Positions 17,623 to 26,637 of a DNA stretch of 64,000 bases are shown here, piece by piece. A program made the position numbers and the translations under genes. The DNA is from Seonamhaeicola maritimus (GTDB lineage Bacteria > Bacteroidota > Bacteroidia > Flavobacteriales > Flavobacteriaceae): contig NZ_VRKQ01000008.1 in NCBI RefSeq assembly GCF_008056315.1, positions 1,754,957 through 1,818,956 on the forward strand, read 5' to 3'. The notes below the pieces were generated by a model. The model was not told the origin of the DNA. It ran no database searches and saw only the letters and a program-made list of their open reading frames with translations. How positions within the stretch are numbered: position 1 is the first letter of the stretch; each line of letters begins with the position of its first letter.

Positions 17623-19119
17623 ATGAAAAAATTAATCTACTGTGTTATAATTGTTTTTATAACATCAATGGGCTATTCACAAAAAACAACCTCATTAAAA
17701 GTATCTGAGAGTAATCAATTTAAGGATAAGGTGAAATCCGAAGGTGTAATTTCTTTACATACCTCACCTTCTGGTTTAACAGGGATTGTTAGAAACAGTA
17801 AAAAGCATTTGCTTTTTGATGTTTTTAATGAATCTCTTGAAAGGAAGAAAAATATACTCATAGAAATTGATAAAAAAGAATCTGTTTATGGCAACTTGTC
17901 ATTTGGAAATATAACTAAGATTTTCACAGTATTTTCTCCATCAAAAAAGGAGCGAATAGTTTACTGTCATGAGTTTAATATTAGTGATGGCTCACATAGT
18001 AAAACAAAGCTATTTAGAACTGAAGTAGAGAAAAATCAGAGCATATTTTCTGGTGGAAATAAAAGAGAAACGGGGTTTGCAATGTCCCCTAACGGACAAT
18101 ATTTTGTAGTCTCTACAGATAACATCAAGAAAAATTCTAATTCGTATACGGTTCATATTTTTAATTCTGAGACTTTAGATTTAATATTTAAAAAGGAATA
18201 TCAAGAAAACAAAGAGAAGTTTTATGAAGCTAATGATTTGTCAATTGATGACAACCGCAATGTTTACTCTTTAGGCAAGTTATTTCTAAACGGACGAAGT
18301 GAAAAAAAAGGGGGTAGAGCTAATTATGATTTTTTGTTAAACAAAATTTCAGAAAGTGGTATTATTACGGAAAAAGTTAATGATAGTAAAGACGAACATA
18401 TAAATTCTTTGATTATTTCAAACATTAATAATGAAATTAGATTAATTGGTTTTTATTCAGATGAAAGAGCAGGTAAAATAAAGGGAACTTTAATTTTTAA
18501 TGTAGATACTGATTATCTGAAAATTACAGAAAACAAAGTTTTTAAATTACCAGAATCTGTTTACAAAGATTTGTATAGCGAAAACAAAGCAAAAAGAAAA
18601 AAAGATAAGGAAGCAGAATTATCTAGTTATTATGTTGATTATGTTTTGGATGATAGTTTAGGTAACACGTATTTGTTAGCAGAAGAATTTTTTATCACGC
18701 AAGTTTATGTATCTAATGGAATGAATGGAGGGTATTGGACAACAACGTTTCATTATAATAATGTATTGGTTATTAAACTTAATAAAGCTGGCGAATTAGA
18801 ATGGGGAAGAAGTATTTTTAAACGAGCCTCGGCGCCATCTTATAATGCTTTTGTTAAAGATAATCAGTTGCATGTTATTTTAAATTCAGGAAAAAATCTA
18901 TCAGAAAAAGAAGATGGTAGAGTGAAAGTTTCAAAAGGATGGTTAGAATCTACATCTTTATATGATATTGTTTTTGATGAAGCAGGAGTTCAATATAACA
19001 AGATTCAAGACAATAAAGGTAATACATTTTACACCCCTTATTATGGAGCTTACAACGGCGATCGCTTTGTAACAATTAGCAGAAGTGGTGGTAAAAAACA
19101 ATTTTTAATTCTGGAGTAA
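17623..19119 (+). CDS. Exported hypothetical protein, possible beta-propeller
   Basis: The 498-residue product has a signal peptide (about residues 1-19, ending GYSQ). The rest is beta-rich with repeated short blocks such as GFAMSPNGQYFVVSTD, LGNTYLLAEEF and NKAGELEWGRSIF. This pattern is reminiscent of propeller-type exported proteins, but I recognise no family. It lies 22 bases after menA and 39 bases before the MBL hydrolase, so it is probably transcribed with the men genes without an evident role in quinone synthesis. Confidence 0.7.
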   Translation: MKKLIYCVIIVFITSMGYSQKTTSLKVSESNQFKDKVKSEGVISLHTSPSGLTGIVRNSKKHLLFDVFNESLERKKNILIEIDKKESVYGNLSFGNITKIFTVFSPSKKERIVYCHEFNISDGSHSKTKLFRTEVEKNQSIFSGGNKRETGFAMSPNGQYFVVSTDNIKKNSNSYTVHIFNSETLDLIFKKEYQENKEKFYEANDLSIDDNRNVYSLGKLFLNGRSEKKGGRANYDFLLNKISESGIITEKVNDSKDEHINSLIISNINNEIRLIGFYSDERAGKIKGTLIFNVDTDYLKITENKVFKLPESVYKDLYSENKAKRKKDKEAELSSYYVDYVLDDSLGNTYLLAEEFFITQVYVSNGMNGGYWTTTFHYNNVLVIKLNKAGELEWGRSIFKRASAPSYNAFVKDNQLHVILNSGKNLSEKEDGRVKVSKGWLESTSLYDIVFDEAGVQYNKIQDNKGNTFYTPYYGAYNGDRFVTISRSGGKKQFLILE

Positions 19120-19158
19120 ATTCACTATTTTACTGTATCAAAATTAAACTCTCAATAA

Positions 19159-19836
19159 ATGAAAATCACATTTTTAGGTCATGCTAGTTTAAGCATACAT
19201 GTTAAAGGCGTAAATATTCTGGTAGACCCTTTTATTACTGGAAACCCCAATGCATCTAATATTGATATTGAAGAGCTTGCAGCCGATTATATTCTTATTA
19301 CTCATGCACATCAAGATCACATTTTAGATGTTGAGACTATTGCAAAAAAAACGGGTGCTAAAATTGTTTCTAATTATGAAATTGTGACCCATTATGGAAA
19401 TCTAGGTATTGAAGGGCACCCAATGAATCATGGTGGGCAATGGAATTTTGACTTTGGAACAGTAAAATATGTAAATGCTATTCATACTTCTTCGTTTCCT
19501 GACGGAAGTTATGGTGGTCAACCAGGAGGCTTTGTAATTGAAGGGGAGCACAAAAACATCTACATTGCTGGGGATACTGCTTTAACATATGACATGAAAC
19601 TAATTTCCATGCAAACCAAATTAGATTTGGCAATTTTACCAATAGGCGACAATTTTACAATGGGCGTAGACGATGCAATTATTGCAAGTGATTTTGTTGA
19701 CTGTGATAAAATTTTGGGATATCATTTTGACACATTTGGTTATATAGAAATTGATCATGATGCTGCTAAGAGAAAATTCTTTGAGAAGGAAAAAGATTTA
19801 ATGCTTTTAGAAATTGGTGAGTTTATAGAATTATAA
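19159..19836 (+). CDS. Metallo-beta-lactamase-fold metal-dependent hydrolase (UlaG/UPF0173-like)
   Basis: The 225-residue protein carries the metal-binding motif THAHQDH (H-x-H-x-D-H) near residues 50-56. NHGG follows, then GDTALTYDMKL for the bridging aspartate and GYHFDTFGY for the last histidine. The domain starts at residue 1 with FLGHASLSI, as in the UlaG/UPF0173 branch. Substrate unknown. It directly abuts menC, and its place inside a menaquinone operon raises the possibility of a role on a pathway intermediate, which is inference only. Confidence 0.88.
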   Translation: MKITFLGHASLSIHVKGVNILVDPFITGNPNASNIDIEELAADYILITHAHQDHILDVETIAKKTGAKIVSNYEIVTHYGNLGIEGHPMNHGGQWNFDFGTVKYVNAIHTSSFPDGSYGGQPGGFVIEGEHKNIYIAGDTALTYDMKLISMQTKLDLAILPIGDNFTMGVDDAIIASDFVDCDKILGYHFDTFGYIEIDHDAAKRKFFEKEKDLMLLEIGEFIEL

Positions 19837-20874
19837 ATGATAAAAGCATCTTACCAAAAATACATACTCAACTTTAAACAAGCCAGCGGTACCTCTCGTG
19901 GTATTCTCAAAACCAAAGAGACTTGGTTTATTATTTTAAATTCAAATGGTAAAGTAGGCATAGGAGAATGCAGCTTATTTAGAGGTTTGTCTGCTGATGA
20001 TAGACTTGATTACGAAGAAAAACTTAAATGGGTTTGTGAAAATATAAATTTAGGTTTTGAGGAATTATTAAAACAGCTTTTAGAATTCCCAAGCATTCAA
20101 TTTGGTTTAGAAATAGCCTTCAGGTCATTAAAAAGTGAAGATGTTTTTGAAATATTTCCTTCAAAGTTTACACAAAGTAAAGATTCAATTTCAATTAATG
20201 GTTTAGTTTGGATGGGGTCTGAAGCCTTTATGAAACAGCAAATTGAGGATAAAATCAAAGCGGGTTTCAGTTGTATAAAAATGAAGATAGGAGCTATTGA
20301 TTTTGAAACAGAGTGCAATCTGCTAAAATCAATTAGAGCATCATTTTCTTCAAAAGAAATTGAATTGCGTGTAGATGCGAATGGCGCTTTTTCTGTTTCC
20401 GAGGCTCTAGATAAACTAAAAACCTTATCAGATTTTGATTTACACTCCATAGAACAACCTATAAAACAAGGTCAAATAAATGAAATGGCTAAACTATGCG
20501 AAGAAACCCCATTACCTATTGCTTTGGATGAAGAATTAATAGGTGTTTTTTCTGTAACAAATAAACGTGAATTGATACAAACCATAAATCCTCAATTTAT
20601 TATTTTAAAACCTAGTTTAGTTGGAGGTTATGTGGGTAGTGATGAATGGATTAATTTAGCCGAAAAGAATAATGTTGGATGGTGGATTACCAGTGCTCTA
20701 GAAAGTAATGTTGGCCTTAATGCCATAGCACAATATACTTATTTGAAAAACAGTAAATTACCCCAAGGATTAGGAACAGGTAGCTTATTTACAAATAATT
20801 TTGATAGTCCTTTACAAGTAAAAAATGGTACATTGCGCTACAATAAAAAAATAGAGTGGAATTTTAATTTATAA
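19837..20874 (+). CDS. menC: o-Succinylbenzoate synthase (enolase superfamily)
   Basis: The 345-residue enolase-superfamily protein has the full catalytic set: K-x-K in CIKMKIG, metal ligands in LRVDANGAFS, HSIEQP and IALDEEL, and the second-half lysine in ILKPSLVGG. MenC dehydrates SHCHC to o-succinylbenzoate. The superfamily also contains dipeptide epimerases, but the position between menA and menE decides for MenC. The start follows the MBL gene's stop with no gap, and the CPBP gene follows 3 bases after. Confidence 0.93.
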   Translation: MIKASYQKYILNFKQASGTSRGILKTKETWFIILNSNGKVGIGECSLFRGLSADDRLDYEEKLKWVCENINLGFEELLKQLLEFPSIQFGLEIAFRSLKSEDVFEIFPSKFTQSKDSISINGLVWMGSEAFMKQQIEDKIKAGFSCIKMKIGAIDFETECNLLKSIRASFSSKEIELRVDANGAFSVSEALDKLKTLSDFDLHSIEQPIKQGQINEMAKLCEETPLPIALDEELIGVFSVTNKRELIQTINPQFIILKPSLVGGYVGSDEWINLAEKNNVGWWITSALESNVGLNAIAQYTYLKNSKLPQGLGTGSLFTNNFDSPLQVKNGTLRYNKKIEWNFNL

Positions 20875-20877
20875 AGT

Positions 20878-21852
20878 ATGTATATAAGTCAAGCTTTTAA
20901 CGTATTACACGATTGGTGGAGGTATTTAGTTGGTGTCATAATTGTGGTAATTGCTGTTGTAATTGGGCAAATTCCCTTTACGGTTGCAGTAATAGCAAAA
21001 GCTTTTGCCAATGGTAGTGATATGTCTAACTTAGATGAATCTAAAATGTTATCACTACTTGAACCAAACTTAAATTTATTTTTAATGCTATTATCTTTTG
21101 CGGTTGGTTTGGTAGGAGTTTTATTAGTATCAAAATATTTACATAAGCAGTCATTAACACACTTAACAACCATTAGAAAAAAAATAGATTGGAAACGGTT
21201 TTGGTTTGTATTTATTTTATGGGGTGTTGTTTCAAGTGGTTTTATTATTGTAGAATATTTTTTGACTCCAGAAAATTATGAAGTCAATTTTAAACTTATA
21301 CCATTTCTTATTCTTTGTGTTATAGCAATACTTATGGTGCCGCTGCAAACAAGTTTTGAGGAGTATTTATTTAGAGGTTATTTAATGCAAGGAATTGGCG
21401 TTTTAGCAAGAAATAAATGGGTGCCTTTAATTATAACTTCTGTAGTGTTTGGTATGCTTCATATCATGAATCCTGAAGTTGAGAAATTAGGTTACGTTAT
21501 CATGGTATATTATATAGGAACCGGCCTGTTTTTGGGTATAATGACCCTAATGGATGAAGGTTTGGAGTTAGCTCTTGGGTTTCATGCGGCAAATAATTTG
21601 TTTACCGCTTTGTTATTAACCGCAGATTGGACTGCTTTCCAAACACATTCTGTTTTAAAAGATATGTCAGATCCAGGGAAAATTGGTATTATGGAAATTT
21701 TTGTTCCGGTTTTTGTAGTATTCCCTATATTACTATTTGTTCTTTCTAAAAAGTATAAATGGACCAATTGGAAAGATAAATTATTCGGAGCTGTAGTGCC
21801 TCCTCCAAAAGAAGATTATAAAATTTTAGAAGATATTAGCAATGATTCCTAG
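20878..21852 (+). CDS. CPBP-family intramembrane protease
   Basis: The 324-residue membrane protein has about eight hydrophobic segments. The CPBP (Abi, Rce1-like) catalytic motifs are present: FEEYLFRGYLMQG (E-E-x3-R), GMLHIMNPE, and GFHAANNLF. Members cleave within the membrane or act on prenylated or small peptides. The gene is embedded between menC and menE. It overlaps menE by 11 bases, so it is firmly part of the operon. A contribution to quinone synthesis is not implied by its family. Its soluble C-terminal tail (about 300-324) is charged. Confidence 0.9.
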   Translation: MYISQAFNVLHDWWRYLVGVIIVVIAVVIGQIPFTVAVIAKAFANGSDMSNLDESKMLSLLEPNLNLFLMLLSFAVGLVGVLLVSKYLHKQSLTHLTTIRKKIDWKRFWFVFILWGVVSSGFIIVEYFLTPENYEVNFKLIPFLILCVIAILMVPLQTSFEEYLFRGYLMQGIGVLARNKWVPLIITSVVFGMLHIMNPEVEKLGYVIMVYYIGTGLFLGIMTLMDEGLELALGFHAANNLFTALLLTADWTAFQTHSVLKDMSDPGKIGIMEIFVPVFVVFPILLFVLSKKYKWTNWKDKLFGAVVPPPKEDYKILEDISNDS

Positions 21853-22906
21853 TTATAATAAAGTACATAATAGGTTTAAACTTAATGGTATTCATTATAC
21901 TTATGAAGACCTCATGGAAGTAGCGTATAGTTACGTAAAAGAAGGTGAGTCTTACCAACAAGATTTAGGTAATTTCTTATTAGATTGGTTAGATCAAAAT
22001 GAGAGCATAACAGTTAAAACTTCAGGTTCTACAGGTACACCAAAGTTTATTCAAGTAAACAAGCAGGCTATGGTAAATTCGGCTATAGCAACAGGAGATT
22101 TTTTCCATTTAAACCCTGGAGATAAGGCTCTTCATTGTATTCCAGCCACTTTTATTGCTGGGAGAATGATGCTTGTTAGGTCTATAATATTGGGCCTTGA
22201 AGTAGATATTATTGAGCCTTCGGCTACTCCTGTTTTTGATAGCACAAAGGATTATGATTTTTGTGCCATGGTCCCTATGCAGTTGCGTAATTCTATAGAA
22301 AGATGCCATAATATTAAGACTATTATTGTTGGAGGAGCTGCTGTTTCAGGAGCTATATTAAAACAAATTAAGAGTTTTCCAAGTATAGTCTATGCTACTT
22401 ATGGAATGACTGAGACCGTTACACATATAGCATTAAAAAAGCTTAATAACATTGGAAGACCACATGATTTGCATTATAAAATACTACCAAACATTCAAAT
22501 CTCTCAGGACGATAGAGGTTGTTTGATAATTGATGCACCTTATCTTAATGATGAAAAAATTGTTACAAATGATATTGTAAAACTTTATTCAAAAACAGAG
22601 TTTGAATGGTTAGGACGTTATGATAATATGATTAATTCTGGAGGTGTTAAAGTGTTTCCTGAGCAGATTGAGAAAAAACTTAGAGGTGTTATAGATCAAC
22701 GCTTTTTTATTGGTTCTATACCAGATGAAACTTTAGGCGAAAAAGTTGTTTTGGTTATTCAAGGTGATACAAGCCAAATAGATACGGCGGCATTTGATAG
22801 TTTAGAGAAATTTGAAAAACCTAAGGCTGTTCATTCTGTTAAGAAATTTGTTGAAACTGGATCTGGTAAAATTCAACGTAGAGAAACATTAGAATTATTG
22901 AAGTAA
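21842..22906 (+). CDS. menE: o-Succinylbenzoate-CoA ligase (AMP-binding)
   Basis: The 354-residue ANL-superfamily enzyme activates o-succinylbenzoate with CoA. The phosphate loop TSGSTGTPKFIQV is at residues ~60-72, the adenine site YATYGMTETVTH near 180, and the hinge/C-terminal motifs WLGRYDNMINSGG and SGKIQRRE follow. It is shorter than E. coli MenE but the length is usual for Bacteroidota. It starts inside the end of the CPBP gene. A strong terminator follows. Confidence 0.94.
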   Translation: MIPSYNKVHNRFKLNGIHYTYEDLMEVAYSYVKEGESYQQDLGNFLLDWLDQNESITVKTSGSTGTPKFIQVNKQAMVNSAIATGDFFHLNPGDKALHCIPATFIAGRMMLVRSIILGLEVDIIEPSATPVFDSTKDYDFCAMVPMQLRNSIERCHNIKTIIVGGAAVSGAILKQIKSFPSIVYATYGMTETVTHIALKKLNNIGRPHDLHYKILPNIQISQDDRGCLIIDAPYLNDEKIVTNDIVKLYSKTEFEWLGRYDNMINSGGVKVFPEQIEKKLRGVIDQRFFIGSIPDETLGEKVVLVIQGDTSQIDTAAFDSLEKFEKPKAVHSVKKFVETGSGKIQRRETLELLK

Positions 22907-22931
22907 TTATGTTAGGTCATAATTTAAAAAC

Positions 22932-22960
22932 AGAAAGAGCAACTTTAAGTTGCTCTTTCT
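22932..22960. terminator. Bidirectional intrinsic terminator after menE
   Basis: Two 14-nt arms, AGAAAGAGCAACTT and AAGTTGCTCTTTCT, are perfectly complementary around position 22946. A- and T-rich flanks allow use from both sides; the convergent DoxX gene ends inside it. Confidence 0.85.
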
Positions 22961-23382
22961 TATTTCTGCATTTTAAAATAGTAATCTAAAGAGTGTTTGC
23001 CTGAACCATATACTAAGAAAAAACCACAAATTAATATCGTAATTATGGCTAGGATTAGGTTTGTTGTATGCATATCTCCAACAAAATTTATAGCTATTGC
23101 CCCAATTAAAATAGGTAATTGAGCCAAAATTGCCCATCTTGTTAATAACCCTGTCGCTATCAATAAACCACCTATAAAATGAGCAGGGGCTACATAATGA
23201 ATCATAATCATACCGCCAGCCATATTTTGAATTGGTTTGAAAAGCTCTGCTAACATTGCGCTATTACCCATAAAGTCTATTCCCTTTATAAAAAGAAACA
23301 CACCCAAGGCAACACGTAGAATATCAAGAGGTAAATAGGAATGCCTATTCGCCCATTTGTTTAATACTTTTATTGTCCCCAT
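22960..23382 (-). CDS. DoxX-family membrane protein
   Basis: The 140-residue protein has four membrane helices. The DoxX-type features are LDILRVALGVFLFIKGIDFM in the first helix and HFIGGLLIATGLLTRWA in the middle. The C-terminus LVYGSGKHSLDYYF is a frequent ending in the family. DoxX proteins are often linked to thiol or redox stress. It is convergent to menE and shows no operon partner. Its start is 58 bases after the end of the carboxylase gene on the same strand, so some read-through is possible. Confidence 0.88.
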   Translation of the reverse strand: MGTIKVLNKWANRHSYLPLDILRVALGVFLFIKGIDFMGNSAMLAELFKPIQNMAGGMIMIHYVAPAHFIGGLLIATGLLTRWAILAQLPILIGAIAINFVGDMHTTNLILAIITILICGFFLVYGSGKHSLDYYFKMQK

Positions 23383-23440
23383 GACTTATAAGTTGTTGAT
23401 TTACACTTATAAGATACGAAAAAATAAAAAGAAATGCGAA

Positions 23441-25084
23441 CTATACCTGAAGTATACCCAAGTTAAACGGCTTATCGATAGGTGCATGATTAGCTGCTTC
23501 AATACCCATACTAATCCAATTTCTAGTATCTAAAGGATCAATAATGGCATCTGTCCAAATTCTTGCCGCGGCATAATACGGGGATACCTGATTATCGTAT
23601 CGGTCTTTGATTTTTTTATAAAGGGCTTCTTCCTTTTCCTTGGTAAATTTTTCGCCTTGTTTTTCTAAAGAAGCTTTTTCAATTTGAAGTAAAACTTTTG
23701 CCGCTGAGTTTCCGCTCATAACTGCTAATTCCGCACTTGGCCATGCAACAATTAATCTTGGGTCATAAGCTTTACCACACATGGCATAATTACCAGCGCC
23801 ATAGCTATTACCAATTATTACTGTAAACTTGGGAACGATTGAATTGCTTACAGCATTCACCATTTTAGCACCATCCTTAATAATGCCACTGTGTTCACTT
23901 TTACTACCTACCATAAAGCCGGTAACGTCTTGTAAAAAAAGCAATGGGATTTTCTTTTGATTACAGTTAGCAATAAATCGAGTTGCTTTATCAGCACTGT
24001 CATTATAGATTACCCCACCAAATTGCATTTCACTTGGTTTGGTTTTGGCACCTTTGGTTTTTACAATTTGACGTTGATTGGCAACAATACCAACGGCCCA
24101 CCCATCAATACGAGCATAAGCGGTAATGATTGTTTGCCCATACCCAGCTTTGTATTCATCAAACTCAGAGTTATCAACCAATCGTTTTATAATCTCATAC
24201 ATATCGTATTGGTCTGCTCTAGATTTTGGAAGAATACCGTAGATATCGTCTGGATTATCTTTTGGTTTTTTTGTTTCTATTCGGTTAAAACCAGCTTTGT
24301 CATAATCCCCAATTTTGTCAACTATATTTTTTATCGTATTTAAAGCGTCCTTATCGTCTTTAGCCTTATAATCCGTAACTCCAGATATTTCGCAATGTGT
24401 AGTGGCACCACCCAGAGTTTCATTATCAATACTTTCTCCTATAGCTGCTTTAACCAAATAGCTTCCAGCTAAAAAGATACTTCCAGTTTTATCAACTATT
24501 AAAGCTTCATCACTCATTATTGGTAAATAAGCACCACCAGCAACACAACTACCCATTACAGCAGCAATTTGGGTGATTCCCATACTGCTCATTACAGCGT
24601 TATTCCTAAAAATTCTTCCGAAATGCTCTTTATCCGGAAAGATCTCATCTTGCATTGGCAGATAAACTCCGGCAGAATCGACCAAATAAATAATAGGAAG
24701 TTTATTCTCTATGGCAATTTCTTGTGCTCTAAGATTCTTTTTTCCAGTAATAGGAAACCAAGCACCTGCCTTAACGGTGGCATCGTTGGCCACAACTAAG
24801 CATTGTTTACCCTTTATATAGCCTATTTTTACAACAACACCTCCAGACGGACAGCCACCATGTTCTTGATACATATCTTCACCAGCAAAAGCACCAATTT
24901 CAATAGATTTTGATTTATCATCTAACAGGAAATCAACACGTTCTCTGGCGGTCATTTTACCTTTAGAATGATGTTTTTCAATTCTAGATTTTCCACCACC
25001 TAATTTAACTTTAGCAAGTCTTTGGTTTAATTCTGATAATAAAAGTTTATTGTGATCTTCGTTTTTGTTGAAGTTGATATCCAT
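23441..25084 (-). CDS. Acyl-CoA carboxylase, carboxyltransferase (beta) subunit
   Basis: The 547-residue protein belongs to the propionyl-/methylcrotonyl-CoA carboxylase beta family. It has the paired crotonase-like halves: GGCPSGGVVVKIGYIKG and VAGGAYLPIMSDEALIV in the N half; PLLFLQDVTGFMVG and GNSYGAGNYAMCGKAYDPR in the C half. It transfers the carboxyl group from biotin to an acyl-CoA. The biotin carboxylase/carrier subunit is not adjacent, so the substrate (methylcrotonyl- or propionyl-CoA) is not fixed; the 547-aa length and AYYAAARIW-type C-terminal region slightly favour methylcrotonyl-CoA. Confidence 0.92.
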   Translation of the reverse strand: MDINFNKNEDHNKLLLSELNQRLAKVKLGGGKSRIEKHHSKGKMTARERVDFLLDDKSKSIEIGAFAGEDMYQEHGGCPSGGVVVKIGYIKGKQCLVVANDATVKAGAWFPITGKKNLRAQEIAIENKLPIIYLVDSAGVYLPMQDEIFPDKEHFGRIFRNNAVMSSMGITQIAAVMGSCVAGGAYLPIMSDEALIVDKTGSIFLAGSYLVKAAIGESIDNETLGGATTHCEISGVTDYKAKDDKDALNTIKNIVDKIGDYDKAGFNRIETKKPKDNPDDIYGILPKSRADQYDMYEIIKRLVDNSEFDEYKAGYGQTIITAYARIDGWAVGIVANQRQIVKTKGAKTKPSEMQFGGVIYNDSADKATRFIANCNQKKIPLLFLQDVTGFMVGSKSEHSGIIKDGAKMVNAVSNSIVPKFTVIIGNSYGAGNYAMCGKAYDPRLIVAWPSAELAVMSGNSAAKVLLQIEKASLEKQGEKFTKEKEEALYKKIKDRYDNQVSPYYAAARIWTDAIIDPLDTRNWISMGIEAANHAPIDKPFNLGILQV

Positions 25085-25170
25085 CCTAAGTCATTAGTTT
25101 ATGCTAAAGTACAAAAGTTGTTATTTCTGAGGAAATTGTTAACGAAATCATAAAAAATATAACATGGAAA

Positions 25171-25188
25171 TATATTCCTAGGAATATA
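25171..25188. promoter_or_regulatory. Palindromic operator upstream of the MarR redox operon (site 1)
   Basis: TATATTCCTAGGAATATA is a perfect 18-bp palindrome. It lies 13 bases before the candidate -7 element at 25202 and so would cover the -33 region, the expected place for a repressor. Its TTCC-N2-GGAA core is shared with the palindrome at 26600. The MarR regulator encoded in the same operon is the likely ligand (inference). Confidence 0.7.
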
Positions 25189-25201
25189 AATATATATGTT
25201 G

Positions 25202-25209
25202 TACTTTTG
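25202..25209 (+). promoter_or_regulatory. -7 element of the DoxX-FMN reductase-MarR operon
   Basis: TACTTTTG matches TAnnTTTG 21 bases before the ATG at 25230. The -33 position falls at the operator palindrome and shows no clean TTG. Confidence 0.6.
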
Positions 25210-25229
25210 ACCTATCAAAACAAAGTAAA

Positions 25230-25586
25230 ATGAAAAGAGATAAAATTATATTTTATATATCAACCGGATTATTATCCTTATTAATGCTATTTTCGGCAAG
25301 TATGTATTTCTTTAATCATGAAGAAATATCAGGAATGTTTAAAAGTTTTGGATATCCAACATATATCATTTACCCCTACGGAGCAGCGAAGTTACTAGGG
25401 CTATTTGCAATTTGGAATCCTAATTTTAAAGCTATTAAAGAGTGGGCTTATGCTGGCTTTTTCTTTGCTTTTATATTGGCGTTTTTTGCTCATTTTATGA
25501 TTGGAGATGGAGAACAAGCAGGAGCTATAATAGCAATGATTTTACTAATTATATCCTATATATTTAACAAAAGAATAAACAAATAA
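25230..25586 (+). CDS. DoxX-like four-helix membrane protein
   Basis: The 118-residue protein has four membrane helices (about residues 8-27, 47-62, 72-90, 95-112). Its FSASMYFFNHEE and YPYGAAKLLGLFAIWNPNFK fit the DoxX-like group. It is the first gene of an operon with an FMN reductase and a MarR regulator. These proteins are commonly linked to quinone, thiol or oxidative stress. Direct biochemical role unknown. Confidence 0.8.
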   Translation: MKRDKIIFYISTGLLSLLMLFSASMYFFNHEEISGMFKSFGYPTYIIYPYGAAKLLGLFAIWNPNFKAIKEWAYAGFFFAFILAFFAHFMIGDGEQAGAIIAMILLIISYIFNKRINK

Positions 25587-25589
25587 CAG

Positions 25590-26120
25590 ATGAAACATAT
25601 AATAGCCTTTGCAGGAAGTAACAGTAAAGAATCTATAAATAAACAATTGGCAACTTACACAGCTAACTTGGTTCAAGAAGCCGAAGTTAGTATTATAGAT
25701 TTAAACGATTATGAACTGCCTCTTTACGGAATAGATTATGAAAATGAACATGGCATACCAGATAATGCGCAAAAATTTTTGAAATTAATTCAAGAATCTG
25801 ATGGAGTGGTATTATCATTAGCAGAACACAATGGGGCTTATTCAGCCGCTTTTAAAAACATTTTTGATTGGATGTCTAGAATAGATGGAAAATTATGGGC
25901 TGAAAAACCTATGCTGCTTATGGCAACGTCTCCAGGAGCTAGAGGAGGAGCTAGTGTTCTAGAAATTGCTAAAAGTAGATTTCCTTATATGGGTGGTAAT
26001 ATTGTGGCCGATTTTAGCTTTCCTTCATTTGGAGCTAATTTTTCAGAAGGTAAAATTACTAATGAAGAATTAAACGCAGCTTTATTATTAAAAGTAGACA
26101 CATTTAGTAAAGCTTTGTAA
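25590..26120 (+). CDS. NADPH-dependent FMN reductase family protein
   Basis: The 176-residue flavodoxin-fold protein opens with IAFAGSNSKESINKQLA, the FMN phosphate loop of the family. LSLAEHNGAYSAAFKNIFDWMSR follows, the signature region of NADPH:FMN/quinone reductases (ArsH/YieF/Lot6 type). SPGARGGASVLE is the third flavin contact. It probably reduces quinones or flavins in the cytoplasm. It lies 3 bases after the DoxX-like gene and 29 bases before marR. Confidence 0.9.
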   Translation: MKHIIAFAGSNSKESINKQLATYTANLVQEAEVSIIDLNDYELPLYGIDYENEHGIPDNAQKFLKLIQESDGVVLSLAEHNGAYSAAFKNIFDWMSRIDGKLWAEKPMLLMATSPGARGGASVLEIAKSRFPYMGGNIVADFSFPSFGANFSEGKITNEELNAALLLKVDTFSKAL

Positions 26121-26149
26121 CTTTATGCTGAAATTCAATTTTTAAAAAT

Positions 26150-26587
26150 ATGGGAGATCTTTCAAAAGATATAAACTCAACGTTTGTAAATGATAAAGTG
26201 AAAGCTTTGATTAATATTATTTATACGGCTAATTGGATTAACAGTCATCAGAATGAGTTTTTTAAACCTTTTGGCATATCACCCCAACAATTTAATATTT
26301 TGCGCATTCTACGCGGAGCAGGAGAGGCTATTAAGGTGCAAACTATTAAAGAGCGTATGATTGAAAGAGCACCTAATGCGACACGCTTAATGGATAAATT
26401 ATGTGCTAAGGAGTTTATTAATAGATTGCCTTGTCCTGGTGACCGACGTGTAGTACATATTGAAATAACAGATAAAGGCCTACAATTGTTAGATACTATA
26501 GATAAAGATTTTAAAGAGGATTTATTAGAGAATTTAACCAAAGAAGAAGCAAAACAATTAAGCAATCTTTTAGATAAGATTCGCTAA
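26150..26587 (+). CDS. MarR-family transcriptional regulator
   Basis: The 145-residue winged-helix protein has the MarR layout: an N-terminal dimer helix, GISPQQFNILRILRGAGEAIKV leading into the HTH, RAPNATRLMDKLCAKEFINR as the recognition helix, and the wing PGDRRVVHIEITDKG. MarR proteins usually repress their own operon and respond to small aromatic or oxidising compounds. It is encoded third in the DoxX-FMN reductase operon, and two palindromes with a common TTCC-N2-GGAA core flank the coding genes it could control. Confidence 0.94.
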   Translation: MGDLSKDINSTFVNDKVKALINIIYTANWINSHQNEFFKPFGISPQQFNILRILRGAGEAIKVQTIKERMIERAPNATRLMDKLCAKEFINRLPCPGDRRVVHIEITDKGLQLLDTIDKDFKEDLLENLTKEEAKQLSNLLDKIR

Positions 26588-26599
26588 AAAAATTTAACC

Positions 26600-26623
26600 A
26601 AATAGTTTCCATGGAAACTATTT
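26600..26623. promoter_or_regulatory. Palindromic operator upstream of the pirin gene (site 2)
   Basis: A perfect 24-bp palindrome is centred on CCATGG, with core AGTTTCCATGGAAACT. It shares TTCC-N2-GGAA with the palindrome at 25171. An ATG lies within it (26611), but the pirin-type protein begins at 26638, so the palindrome is in the leader. Confidence 0.7.
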
Positions 26624-26637
26624 TAAAAACAATTATT

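Noticed and set aside
23957-24343. 128-aa plus-strand frame
   Set aside because: Shadow of the acyl-CoA carboxylase gene on the opposite strand, with no motif of its own.
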